Positions 31,942-39,580 of a stretch of DNA of 39,677 nucleotides are shown in pieces. Made by a program: the position numbers and the translations under genes. The stretch's first letter is position 1. Every line of letters begins with the position of its first letter. Origin of the DNA: SAR202 cluster bacterium Io17-Chloro-G6 (GTDB lineage: Bacteria; Chloroflexota; Dehalococcoidia; UBA3495); the NCBI GenBank assembly GCA_002816585.1, contig MUCT01000036.1, forward strand, positions 1-39,677, written 5' to 3'. The notes beneath the pieces are model-generated. The model was not told where the DNA came from and ran no database searches. It was given only the letters and a program-made list of their open reading frames with translations.

Positions 31942-33720
31942 TTAAACGGTAATTTCCTGATATGGGACGTACTTGTCGGTCTCTCCGCCTATTTGGGCCT
32001 TCACCCCATCGACGATGTGATGGGGCATGAAGGGCTCGCCGTCATATTTCCGTATATGACCGTCGGCCGCGTACCCGGTCTCGCTACGCAGATAGCGGGC
32101 GAACTGACCCGAGTAATTGTTCTCTACAATTATAGTCCGTTTGGACTTGGACAGTATCTCCATTATATGTTCGCCATGGAACGGAACCATCCACCTGACC
32201 TGCAAATTATTGGTCGAGATTCCCTCGGCGTTTAAAGCGGCGGCGGCTTCTTTGATCATTCCGAGTGTAGATCCCCAACCTATCAATGTCACGTCTGCTT
32301 CGGCGGTTCCTTCGAGAACGGGAGGGTCTATATCATCCAGAATGGTTTCGAACTTCCTGGCCCGTTTCTCCACCATCTGCCGCCTTCTGTGGGGATTGGT
32401 GAACTCGTCGCTCAACAAAGTAGAGTCTTCGTCGTGTTCGTCGGTCGCGGCCACGTGGACAAATCCTTCAATACCGGGGAGAGCCCTGGGTGAGATGCCG
32501 CTTTTGGTGTCCTTATAACGGAGGTACCCGTCGGTATCCGACGGTTCGGTGATCAGCGCTCCCCGGTCTATATGGGGGTGCATGTTGATCTTGTCCGGGT
32601 CAACGCTGAACCGGCCCTCGGAGATGTAGAGGTCCGAAATGACAATCGCCGGACACTGATACTTATCTGTTAGGTTGAACACTTCCGGCATGGTGTTGAA
32701 GGCGTCTAGGGAGTCGGTTGGCGTTACGATGATCCGCTCGAAATCTCCCTGGCTGGCTCCAAGCGCCTGCCAGAGGTCGCCCTGCTCTGTCTTGGTGGGC
32801 ACGCCGGTGGATGGGCCGGCCCGCTGCACGTTGATGAAGACCGCTGGGATCTCCATCATTGCGGCCGCGCCGATCGCCTCGGTCATCAAGGCGAACCCGC
32901 CGCCGGATGTGGCGCACAGAGACCGGGTTCCGGCTTGGGCAGCGCCCACCACCATATTGGCGACTCCAATTTCGTCCTCAACCTGCCGGACCATGATCCC
33001 CAGGTTTCGGGCGTTGGCAGCCATCCAATGCAGCACTCCGGTCGAAGGGCTCATGGGGTATGCGGCGTAGAACTTGACTCCTGCGGAGGCGGCGCCCATG
33101 GCCAAAGCCTCATTGCCAGACCAAACGGCCAGTGGCTTGTCTCCGACTGGCGGCGACTGTTCAAAGGGTCTGAAATTCTCGCCTGCATATTCGTACCCCG
33201 CCCTGGCGACGCCGACGTTCTCGTCCACCATCTCCTGGCCTCGCCGCTGGAACCGGAGGGTCAAGCTTTCTTCCAAAACGCCGAAATCGATCCCCATAAG
33301 GCGCGCAACGGCGCCCATGCCCACCGTGTTCTGGACTAAACGGTTCCTTGTCTGGCTCAGTTCTCCCACCGGCAAGCCGCAAAGGTCCGCCCCCTTGTCT
33401 TCGGTGCCGGGATTGATCGAATCGCTATTATAGACGATCCGGGTGCCCGGACCCATCAAACGCTGGTGCCGGTCCATGGTGTCCTGGTTCAAGCACATGA
33501 GCAAGTTCAGTTTGTCACCGTGATTCTCGATCTCAGCGTCACTGATACGCATGGTCAGGAAGATGTGCCCGCCCCGCACGATGGACTGATATGCGTTATA
33601 GGTGCATAGGTTCAGGCCACGGCGGACAATGATCCTCGCCAAAATGTCTCCCGGCGTAGCGATGCCCTGTCCCGCTTCGCCGCCTATCGCAAGTGCGAAA
33701 TCATACGTTCCCAACCCCAT
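31942..33720 (-). CDS. korA: 2-oxoacid:ferredoxin oxidoreductase, fused gamma-alpha subunit
   Basis: 592 residues from ATG 33720, with AAGGAG eight bases upstream; ATG 33738 is less well placed. N-terminal gamma-type domain has A-I-G-G-E-A-G-Q-G-I (about 10-19) and R-G-G-H-I-F. The alpha domain begins near 195 with W-S-G-N-E-A-L-A-M-G-A-A-S-A-G-V, and Y-P-M-S-P-S-T-G-V; G-G-G-F-A-L-M-T-E-A and R-A-G-P-S-T-G-V-P-T-K-T-E-Q-G-D-L follow, the substrate/CoA-contacting segments. The gamma-alpha fusion is the standard KorA form. It is followed by korB and preceded by lpdA, all on the minus strand. Confidence 0.92.
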   Translation of the reverse strand: MGLGTYDFALAIGGEAGQGIATPGDILARIIVRRGLNLCTYNAYQSIVRGGHIFLTMRISDAEIENHGDKLNLLMCLNQDTMDRHQRLMGPGTRIVYNSDSINPGTEDKGADLCGLPVGELSQTRNRLVQNTVGMGAVARLMGIDFGVLEESLTLRFQRRGQEMVDENVGVARAGYEYAGENFRPFEQSPPVGDKPLAVWSGNEALAMGAASAGVKFYAAYPMSPSTGVLHWMAANARNLGIMVRQVEDEIGVANMVVGAAQAGTRSLCATSGGGFALMTEAIGAAAMMEIPAVFINVQRAGPSTGVPTKTEQGDLWQALGASQGDFERIIVTPTDSLDAFNTMPEVFNLTDKYQCPAIVISDLYISEGRFSVDPDKINMHPHIDRGALITEPSDTDGYLRYKDTKSGISPRALPGIEGFVHVAATDEHDEDSTLLSDEFTNPHRRRQMVEKRARKFETILDDIDPPVLEGTAEADVTLIGWGSTLGMIKEAAAALNAEGISTNNLQVRWMVPFHGEHIMEILSKSKRTIIVENNYSGQFARYLRSETGYAADGHIRKYDGEPFMPHHIVDGVKAQIGGETDKYVPYQEITV

Positions 33721-33796
33721 TTCGTCCGCTCCTTCCATGGCGTTCCCCGGGTCTGGGTAATACCACGGGCCGATTTCGTTATTTAATCATCTGCGG

Positions 33797-33827
33797 ACCC
33801 GGCTAGTCCTGTGTCTGGAAGCCGGGT
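33797..33827 (-). terminator. Weak hairpin after lpdA
   Basis: 8-bp stem ACCCGGCT (33797-33804) with AGCCGGGT (33820-33827), loop of 15. No U-tract follows on the minus strand, so it may be an attenuator or processing site, or have no role. Confidence 0.3.
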
Positions 33828-33851
33828 GAGCAGGGTTTAACTTTTAGAGGA

Positions 33852-35237
33852 CTACATATGGATGGTCCGGCCCTGGGCGCCCAAGGCAGCTTCCTTGATC
33901 ATCTCGGAGAGGGAGGGATGGGCATGGACCGCCCAACCCAATTCCAAGACCGTCCCCTCCAACATCCGGGTCATGGACAGTTCGCCCAGCAACTCCGTGA
34001 CCTCGGGACCGATCATGTGGCCGCCCAGCAGTTCTCCGTACTTTGCGTCCACTACCAGTTTCACCATCCCGGCGGTCTCACCCATGGCCAGCGCCTTGCC
34101 GTTGGCTTGGACGTTGAACGTCCCCACATTAATATCTTTACCCTGCTCCCTGGCCTGGGCCTCGGTCAGGCCGAAGCTGGCGATCTGGGGCATGCAGTAG
34201 GTGGCCCGGGGCATGTAGATATAGTCCAGCGGCTGGGTCTCCAGACCTGCGATGGTCTCGACAGCCACGGCCGCCTGGGCCGACGCCACATGGGCCAGAG
34301 GCATCTTGCCATTGACGTCTCCGATGGCGTATATGCCAGAGACGTTGGTGGCCATTTTCTCATCGACTATGATGCCCGTCCGGTCCGTGGCGATGCCGAC
34401 AGTCTCCAGACCCAAGTCTTCCACGTTTGGCTGCACCCCGATGGCCACCAGCACTTTGTCGCATTCCAAGGTCTGGGCCGCACCGTCTTTGTCCACGGTG
34501 ACCGTGACTCCGGACCCCGTGGTGTCCACTCCGGTCACTCCAGCGCCGGTCAAGAAATCAATGCCTTGGCGCTTGAACGCCCGCTCAAGCTGGGCGCTGA
34601 CATCTTCGTCTTCGTTGGGCACCAACCTGGGCAGCATTTCCACTATGGTTACCTGGACGCCGTACATCTTATATATGTAGGCGAATTCCACTCCGATGGC
34701 GCCGCCACCGACAATTACGATCGAGGCAGGAAGGTCGCTAAGGACTATCGATTCCCGGCTCGTGATAACCTTTTCGCCGTCGACGGGCAATGGGGGGATG
34801 CTACGGGGGCGGGCGCCGGTGGCGATCATGATGTTCTGAGCCTGGATGACATTCCCATCTGGGGTTATTTCCACCTTGCCGGCCCCGACTATCTTCCCCG
34901 TGCCACGTATGTGGTCGACCTTGTTCTTGTCCAGCAGGAAGGCCACTCCCTTGGTATTACGGTCAACGACCTTGCGGCTACGGTCGATGGCAACGGAATA
35001 ATCGGCGTGGAAGTTGTCCATCTTCAGGCCAAATTCGTCGGCCCGGTTCATATAGGACACTATCTCGGCGTTCTTGAGCAGGGCCTTACTGGGGATACAG
35101 CCCCAGTTCAGGCAGACTCCGCCCAGCGCCTCCTTCTCAATGATGGCGGTCTTCAGGCCCAGTTGTCCCGCCCGGATAGCGGCCACGTAGCCGCCCGGGC
35201 CTGAGCCAATCACCGCCAAGTCGTAATTCGATTCCAT
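33852..35237 (-). CDS. lpdA: Dihydrolipoyl dehydrogenase (E3)
   Basis: 461 residues from ATG 35237 (GTG 35243 is an alternative, two residues longer). FAD motif G-S-G-P-G-G (11-16), redox pair in G-G-V-C-L-N-W-G-C-I-P-S-K (Cys42 and Cys47), NAD-binding G-G-G-A-I-G-V-E-F-A and the C-terminal H-P-S-L-S-E-M-I-K-E-A with the catalytic His-Glu. This is a complete E3 that reoxidises dihydrolipoate with NAD. It is the first gene of the minus-strand lpdA-korA-korB run; E2 lies further on. A promoter and an inverted repeat are seen just upstream. Confidence 0.94.
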   Translation of the reverse strand: MESNYDLAVIGSGPGGYVAAIRAGQLGLKTAIIEKEALGGVCLNWGCIPSKALLKNAEIVSYMNRADEFGLKMDNFHADYSVAIDRSRKVVDRNTKGVAFLLDKNKVDHIRGTGKIVGAGKVEITPDGNVIQAQNIMIATGARPRSIPPLPVDGEKVITSRESIVLSDLPASIVIVGGGAIGVEFAYIYKMYGVQVTIVEMLPRLVPNEDEDVSAQLERAFKRQGIDFLTGAGVTGVDTTGSGVTVTVDKDGAAQTLECDKVLVAIGVQPNVEDLGLETVGIATDRTGIIVDEKMATNVSGIYAIGDVNGKMPLAHVASAQAAVAVETIAGLETQPLDYIYMPRATYCMPQIASFGLTEAQAREQGKDINVGTFNVQANGKALAMGETAGMVKLVVDAKYGELLGGHMIGPEVTELLGELSMTRMLEGTVLELGWAVHAHPSLSEMIKEAALGAQGRTIHM

Positions 35238-35248
35238 TTCCACCTATT

Positions 35249-35310
35249 AGTTATGTTACTCGAGACAAACTTAGCTATCTGCACGTTGAGTTCCCGGTTT
35301 TAACATAACT
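35249..35310 (-). promoter_or_regulatory. Perfect 10-bp inverted repeat in the lpdA leader
   Basis: AGTTATGTTA (35249-35258) and TAACATAACT (35301-35310) are exact complements, 42 bases apart. The upper arm lies at the predicted transcription start and the lower one is just before the lpdA ribosome-binding site. It may be paired operator half-sites or a leader hairpin. It is AT-rich, unlike the genome average. Confidence 0.45.
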
Positions 35311-35315
35311 TCAGA

Positions 35316-35344
35316 ATTATAGCGTCGGCCCCTGGTCTATACAA
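35316..35344 (-). promoter_or_regulatory. Possible lpdA promoter
   Basis: Minus strand TTGTAT (35339-35344), 17 bases, TATAAT (35316-35321). The -10 is consensus and the -35 matches three of six. The 308-base lpdA-tatA gap (35244-35551) contains this promoter and the inverted repeat; I see no gene in it. Confidence 0.45.
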
Positions 35345-35551
35345 TACAAATCACACCTATAGTCTACGCCTATCGCTGACTTCAGCCAAACACGCCTTCA
35401 TCGAGACAAACGGCAGGCTCTGAGATTTCCAAGACATGGACAATCAGGCGCAATTAATTGTGGCGGCAGTTCGTTTCTGCTACCATTCAGTTGTCTAGAC
35501 GCAGCAGTTTTCCGCGCAGGCCGGGCAGCCGCCGTTGCCGGGAGGAAAAAC

Positions 35552-35758
35552 ATGAGAGTTGGGCCCCTGGGCTTGCCCGAACTGGCGATCATCGTTGTCG
35601 TCATCCTCCTGATCTTTGGCGCCCGCCGCCTGCCTGAGATCGGATCATCCATGGGCAAAGGCATTCGCACTTTCAAAACCGCTCTCATGGGCGAAGAAGA
35701 GAAAGAAGAATCAGAGAAACAGACCGCCTCAAGCGGCAAAGACGACAACAACTCTTAG
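35552..35758 (+). CDS. tatA: TatA/E-type twin-arginine translocase subunit
   Basis: 68 residues; GGAGG lies seven bases before the ATG. One short N-terminal membrane helix (L-P-E-L-A-I-I-V-V-V-I-L-L-I), then F-G-A-R-R-L-P-E-I-G (hinge and start of the amphipathic helix, F-G at the hinge), G-K-G-I-R-T-F-K and an acidic hydrophilic tail. This is the pore-forming subunit of the Tat system. It converges on the tatB-tatC operon, from which it is separated by a bidirectional terminator. Confidence 0.92.
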   Translation: MRVGPLGLPELAIIVVVILLIFGARRLPEIGSSMGKGIRTFKTALMGEEEKEESEKQTASSGKDDNNS

Positions 35759-35777
35759 ACCTGAAATTAGCAGACCG

Positions 35778-35815
35778 AAAATGACCGTCCTTCCTCGGAG
35801 GAACGGTCATTTTTT
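35778..35815. terminator. Bidirectional terminator between tatA and tatC
   Basis: Stem AAAATGACCGT (35778-35788) with ACGGTCATTTT (35803-35813), an inner TTCCTC/GAGGAA pairing, and T-run on the plus strand and A-run on the other. It can end both convergent transcripts. Confidence 0.85.
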
Positions 35816-35833
35816 ATTTAGACGCAACCGGGA

Positions 35834-36586
35834 TCAGGTTGACGATATCGCCCGGGACTTGCTCTTGCTGCGCCCAGAGATTCGGGTTAACAGTATCCCC
35901 ACTTCGTAAAGCACCAAGAGAGGTCCGGCCACCAGAGCCTGATTGAATGGGTCCACCGTTGGTGTGATTATGGCCGCCATGATAAAGGCCACCACCACCC
36001 AGTAGCGGCGGAACCTGCCCAGGGATTGGGCGGTGACCAGACCCAACTGCGCCAACAGGTACATCACTAACGGGGTCTCGAAAGCCACGCCCATCCAGAA
36101 CAGCAGCCGGATCATCAGATTGGTTATGTTGCTAACGCGAATCAGCGGCACCGCCACTTCGTCTCCGAAGGTGAGCAGAAAGTGGAGAGCCGGCGGAGTG
36201 AGCACATAGTAACCGAAGGCGACACCGCCAGCGAAGGCCACTATCACCGCGGGCATGAACCCAAAGAGATACCGCTTCTCCCTGCCGGTGAGTCCAGGGG
36301 CGACGAACATCACCACCTGGTACAAGATTACAGGCGACGCTAGGACCAGCCCGGACACAAAGGATAGCTTGATGGCGGTGGTCAGAAGCTCGGTGACTTC
36401 GGTGTAGATCAACTCACCGCCGGGCCCAACGTCCAGGTCTCTGGCAGGCTTGACCAATATCTCGATGATCTGCTCGAAGAAAAAGAAGGAGACGGCGCTG
36501 CCCACCAGCAGGGCCACCACGCAGATAAAAACCCGCTGCCGCAGCTCACCCAGGTGCTGCAGCAAGGTCTGTTCCCGGGACCTCAT
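35834..36586 (-). CDS. tatC: Sec-independent protein translocase TatC
   Basis: 250 residues. Six hydrophobic segments. H-L-G-E-L-R-Q-R (about 11-18) is the conserved N-terminal twin-arginine-signal-binding motif (H-L-x-E-L-R-x-R). The Y-T-E-V-T-E-L-L and F-E-T-P-L-V segments (about 167-173) are family features. The C-terminal tail is basic. ATG overlaps the tatB stop as ATGA at 36583-36586, so translation is coupled. It forms the Tat receptor in the cytoplasmic membrane. Confidence 0.94.
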   Translation of the reverse strand: MRSREQTLLQHLGELRQRVFICVVALLVGSAVSFFFFEQIIEILVKPARDLDVGPGGELIYTEVTELLTTAIKLSFVSGLVLASPVILYQVVMFVAPGLTGREKRYLFGFMPAVIVAFAGGVAFGYYVLTPPALHFLLTFGDEVAVPLIRVSNITNLMIRLLFWMGVAFETPLVMYLLAQLGLVTAQSLGRFRRYWVVVAFIMAAIITPTVDPFNQALVAGPLLVLYEVGILLTRISGRSKSKSRAISST

Positions 36587-36936
36587 CCTTTATCGACAGA
36601 CCCGGAGTTCGGAGACCCGGAGTTAGGAGACCCGGAGTCGGGAGACCCGGCGTTTGGGCCACCTGATTCGCTTTCGTCCTCGGGAGGAGTTTCGGGGCGC
36701 ACGGGCACACCCGGTGGCGGTTCAACTTGGGATTCTGGATTCCTGCTTTGAGTTGTGCTAAGTTGGTCCGTCTCAATCGTCACCGCGCGGGTCACGTCGT
36801 TGAACGAACGCCTCAGGTCGCCCAGCAACTTTCCTGCGTTGCGGGCCATGTCGATGGAGCGGCTGGGGCCCAGCACCAAGAAAGCCACCAGGAGGATCAC
36901 GCCAATCTCGGGAATACCCATGCCCATCAGGTTCAT
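36583..36936 (-). CDS. tatB: TatA/B-family protein, probable TatB
   Basis: 117 residues from ATG 36936, with GGGAGG nine bases upstream; the TTG at 36954 lies inside that site. N-terminal membrane helix with I-P-E-I-G-V-I-L-L-V-A-F-L-V-L-G-P (E at residue near 8, as in TatB), then an amphipathic helix R-N-A-G-K-L-L-G-D-L-R-R-S-F. The long hydrophilic tail is Pro/Ser/Gly-rich and ends in a 5-residue repeat (G-S-P-N-S type). TatB is preferred over a second TatA from its operon place directly before tatC and its long tail. Its ATG overlaps the stop of the upstream fusion gene (ATGA). Confidence 0.83.
   Translation of the reverse strand: MNLMGMGIPEIGVILLVAFLVLGPSRSIDMARNAGKLLGDLRRSFNDVTRAVTIETDQLSTTQSRNPESQVEPPPGVPVRPETPPEDESESGGPNAGSPDSGSPNSGSPNSGSVDKG
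36601..36658. repeat. 15-bp tandem repeat in the tatB tail
   Basis: About 3.9 copies of a 15-bp unit (CCCGGAGTTxGGAGA) at 36601-36615, 36616-36630, 36631-36645 and a partial fourth. It encodes five-residue G-S-P-N/D-S repeats. Such units are prone to length change and should not affect the membrane part. Confidence 0.8.
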
Positions 36937-38846
36937 GGAGACGTACCTCCCCAATTGGCACTCTTAATGACGCAGTCTTCGCTGCAGATGATGCCGTTGG
37001 GCGCGGTCCAGCCGGCCGGCATCTGGTAGCCCAGTTCCTGGAGCATCTCCAGAAGCCGGCAGATTGGCAGGCCCACTATATTGTTGTAGCAGCCCTGCCA
37101 ATCGATCGCGGGGCGAAGCTCGGTGTCCTGCACCGCGTAGGCCCCGGCTTTGTCCCTGGGCACGCCGGAGGCGATGGACGCATCGATCTCCTGGTCAGAT
37201 ATGTCACGTAGAGAAATCTGGCTGGTCATGGAATCGCTCAACGTCCGTCCCGAAGCCGCGTCGACCACACTAAGCCCGGTGGAGACGTGGTGGGTGGTGC
37301 CCCTCAGTTGCCGCAGCATTCGGCGTGCTTCGTCGTCGTCCACGGGTTTGCCGACGGCCCGGCCTTGGAAGACCACCATGCTATCTGCCCCGATGACCAG
37401 TCCCGAATGCATATCGCCGGCAACTGCCTGAGCTTTTTCGCGGGACAGCCGTTGCACCATCTCCTGGGGCGATTCTCCGGGAATTTGGTCCTCTGTAAGG
37501 TCGGCCGGCTTAGCCTTGAAATCCAAGCCCAGGGCCTCCATTAATTCGCGCCGCCTGGGCGACGCCGAAGCCAACGTCAGAACGCTCGAAATCATTCCGC
37601 TATCAGCTGAAGACTTGCTTCGCGATAGGAATGCCACACACTCCACGTGGTGGGTTTGGGGGAACATGTCCAGAGGCGCGACCTCGTCTAGTTGGTATCC
37701 TCCCTGGCATAATATCTTGAGGTCACGCCCCAATGTCTCGGCGTCACAGGAAACGTAGGCCAGACGGGGCGGGGCCATCTCGATCAGGCTTTCCAGGGCA
37801 CGGGATTGGCAGCCGGATCGGGGTGGGTCCAGCACCACAACATCGGGCTTCTCCGGCAGCCTTCTCAAGACATCCTCAGTTCGCCCCAGCACGAATTCCA
37901 GGTTGTCCAGTCCAGCGGCATTCAACTTGGCGTCGGCCACCGCCGCCGAGGATTCCTCCACGGCAATCACCTTCTTTACCGAAGGAGCCAACAGAATGGC
38001 GAAGGTGCCCACTCCGGTGTAGGCATCCAGAAGCACGTCATCCGGTCCCAGATCCAGCCGGTCCCGAACCAAATGGGCAGCAATGGCGGCCTGGTCCACG
38101 TTCACCTGGAAGAACGAGGGAGACGAAACCAAGAAGTCATGGCCGTCTACCCTCTCTGCGTACCGCTTCTGTCCCGTTTTAACGCTAATCTCGGGGTGCA
38201 CCAGATAAGGTTGGATCAGGTAATCGCCCGAATACCTGCTGGCACGAATGGAAAGCTGGGTCGTCTCGCCGCAGTGATCTTGCAGGTCTGCCAAGAGTTT
38301 GTTAACGCCGTCGTGCATCAGCAGACACTTGTCGATGCGGACGAAATGGCGGGTCTCGCGGTTAACGAATCCCAACGCCCCTTTCCGGTTGTCTTCCGGA
38401 CCGTCTTCTCGTTTGCCCTGCCTTCTAATAGTAAAACGGGCGTGGTTACGGTACCCATACTGGCCGGGGGAGGGCCTGACTTCGGATATCGGCGGGTTCT
38501 CAAAATCGCCGACGCGTTGCAGGGCATCGGCCACCTTCTCGCGCTTGGCCTTTAGTTGGGCGTCGTAAGATAGGTGCTGCCATTGGCATCCGGTGCACTC
38601 GCCGTAGTAGGGACACGGCGGCTCGACCCTGTCTGGCGACGCTTCCAGCACTTCTACCACCCTGGCGGAAACGTACTTGCGGTGTAGCTTGACTACCTCG
38701 GCCACCACCCGTTCCCCGGGGATGCCGCCAGCCACAAACACGTTATGTCCGCCTAAATCGGCCATGGCCTCGCCCAGCCGTCCCCATGACGTCAACGACA
38801 GGGTGATGCGGTCTCCTTGCTGTGTGATGGGTTCTGCAATCTCCAT
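36933..38846 (-). CDS. RlmD/RumA-type 23S rRNA methyltransferase fused to a Maf nucleotide pyrophosphatase
   Basis: 637 residues from ATG 38846 (TTG 38870 is possible). N-terminal TRAM-like region (about 10-65), then the [4Fe-4S] Cys loop C-P-Y-Y-G-E-C-T-G-C-Q-W (about 78-89) with the fourth Cys in K-C-L-L, SAM motif D-A-Y-T-G-V-G-T-F and catalytic V-S-C-D-A-E-T-L-G-R-D: an m5U methyltransferase of the TrmA/RumA family. After a short linker (near 415-425), L-T-L-A-S-A-S-P-R-R-R-E-L begins a full Maf domain with G-A-D-S-M-V-V and D-K-A-G-A-Y-A-V-Q, which hydrolyses non-canonical NTPs. The frame is continuous, with no stop between. A methionine in the linker could give a separate Maf by internal start. 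Ends in ATGA with tatB. Activity of each part is by family. Confidence 0.87.
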   Translation of the reverse strand: MEIAEPITQQGDRITLSLTSWGRLGEAMADLGGHNVFVAGGIPGERVVAEVVKLHRKYVSARVVEVLEASPDRVEPPCPYYGECTGCQWQHLSYDAQLKAKREKVADALQRVGDFENPPISEVRPSPGQYGYRNHARFTIRRQGKREDGPEDNRKGALGFVNRETRHFVRIDKCLLMHDGVNKLLADLQDHCGETTQLSIRASRYSGDYLIQPYLVHPEISVKTGQKRYAERVDGHDFLVSSPSFFQVNVDQAAIAAHLVRDRLDLGPDDVLLDAYTGVGTFAILLAPSVKKVIAVEESSAAVADAKLNAAGLDNLEFVLGRTEDVLRRLPEKPDVVVLDPPRSGCQSRALESLIEMAPPRLAYVSCDAETLGRDLKILCQGGYQLDEVAPLDMFPQTHHVECVAFLSRSKSSADSGMISSVLTLASASPRRRELMEALGLDFKAKPADLTEDQIPGESPQEMVQRLSREKAQAVAGDMHSGLVIGADSMVVFQGRAVGKPVDDDEARRMLRQLRGTTHHVSTGLSVVDAASGRTLSDSMTSQISLRDISDQEIDASIASGVPRDKAGAYAVQDTELRPAIDWQGCYNNIVGLPICRLLEMLQELGYQMPAGWTAPNGIICSEDCVIKSANWGGTSP

Positions 38847-39169
38847 AGGCTCGTGACCACTATAGTTCAAGGAGGGTGATAAACCAAGAAGGCCGGACTG
38901 ACTGACGGGCTTTAATCGTCATGGAGGTAGCCGGTCAAAAGTCAGCGGTCCAAACCGTAATCGGCCAAGAACAGCAGCCGCCGCAAATTGGACTCCCGCC
39001 GGTTGACCTTGGTGTACGCGCCCTTTAAACTGGTGCGGAAGCAGACCTGAACTCTTCATATTCGGACCCAGGTTGCCCTAAGCCGGGGTTCGGGGTGAAC
39101 CGTGGACCGACTAGCTGCATCAAAGTATATGCGCGAAAATGAGTGCGCGATTAATTCCGGAGGATGGAA
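38847..39169. other. Non-coding divergent region between the fusion gene and trxA
   Basis: No convincing gene is seen in this 323-base stretch. Near its left end a minus-strand TTGACC (38932-38937) with an AT-rich partner could be a weak promoter for the methyltransferase fusion. At 39130-39136 and 39144-39150 TGCGCGA occurs twice at a 14-base step close to trxA, possibly an operator. Both are by pattern only. Confidence 0.4.
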
Positions 39170-39499
39170 ATGGCAGAACCTTTTGAAGTAAATGACACAA
39201 CTTGGGAAGACTTGGTATTAAAGTCGGATACACCGGTCATGGTGGACTTTTGGGCCGAGTGGTGCGGACCGTGCAAGATGATTGCGCCGGCCGTTCACGA
39301 CATGGCCGTGGATTATGACGGTCAACTTAAGGTGGCTAAGCTGGACGTAGACTCCAGCCCCAACACCGCGATGCAGTACGGCGTACGCAGTATCCCGGCG
39401 CTGATCTTCTTCAAGGACGGGCAGCCCGTGGACCAGATAATCGGCGCGGTGCCCAAGGGCAAACTCAAGCAGAAGGTTGATTCCGTCCTCGGCAGCTGA
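39170..39499 (+). CDS. trxA: Thioredoxin
   Basis: 109 residues from ATG 39170, with GGAGG six bases upstream; ATG 39164 sits directly on that site and is less likely. W-A-E-W-C-G-P-C-K places the redox pair at Cys32 and Cys35. D26 (V-D-F-W) and S-I-P-A-L (cis-Pro near 76) complete the thioredoxin core; the length is that of a standard single-domain thioredoxin. It should reduce disulfides in the cytoplasm. It is closed by a terminator and followed by selC. Confidence 0.96.
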   Translation: MAEPFEVNDTTWEDLVLKSDTPVMVDFWAEWCGPCKMIAPAVHDMAVDYDGQLKVAKLDVDSSPNTAMQYGVRSIPALIFFKDGQPVDQIIGAVPKGKLKQKVDSVLGS

Positions 39500-39525
39500 C
39501 TCCGCTCTCCCGAAAGCGTTAATTC

Positions 39526-39552
39526 AGGCGCCGCCGCCCGGCGGCGCCTTTT
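39526..39552 (+). terminator. Terminator after trxA
   Basis: GC-only 11-bp arms (39526-39536 with 39539-39549) followed by TTTT (39549-39552). It separates trxA from selC. Confidence 0.8.
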
Positions 39553-39580
39553 AGTTGCTGCTACCTAAATAGGTAAACAC

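Noticed and set aside
33858..35204. A 448-codon open frame on the plus strand opposite lpdA
   Set aside because: It is antisense to a clear lpdA with all catalytic motifs, has no domain I can recognise and reflects the high GC content.
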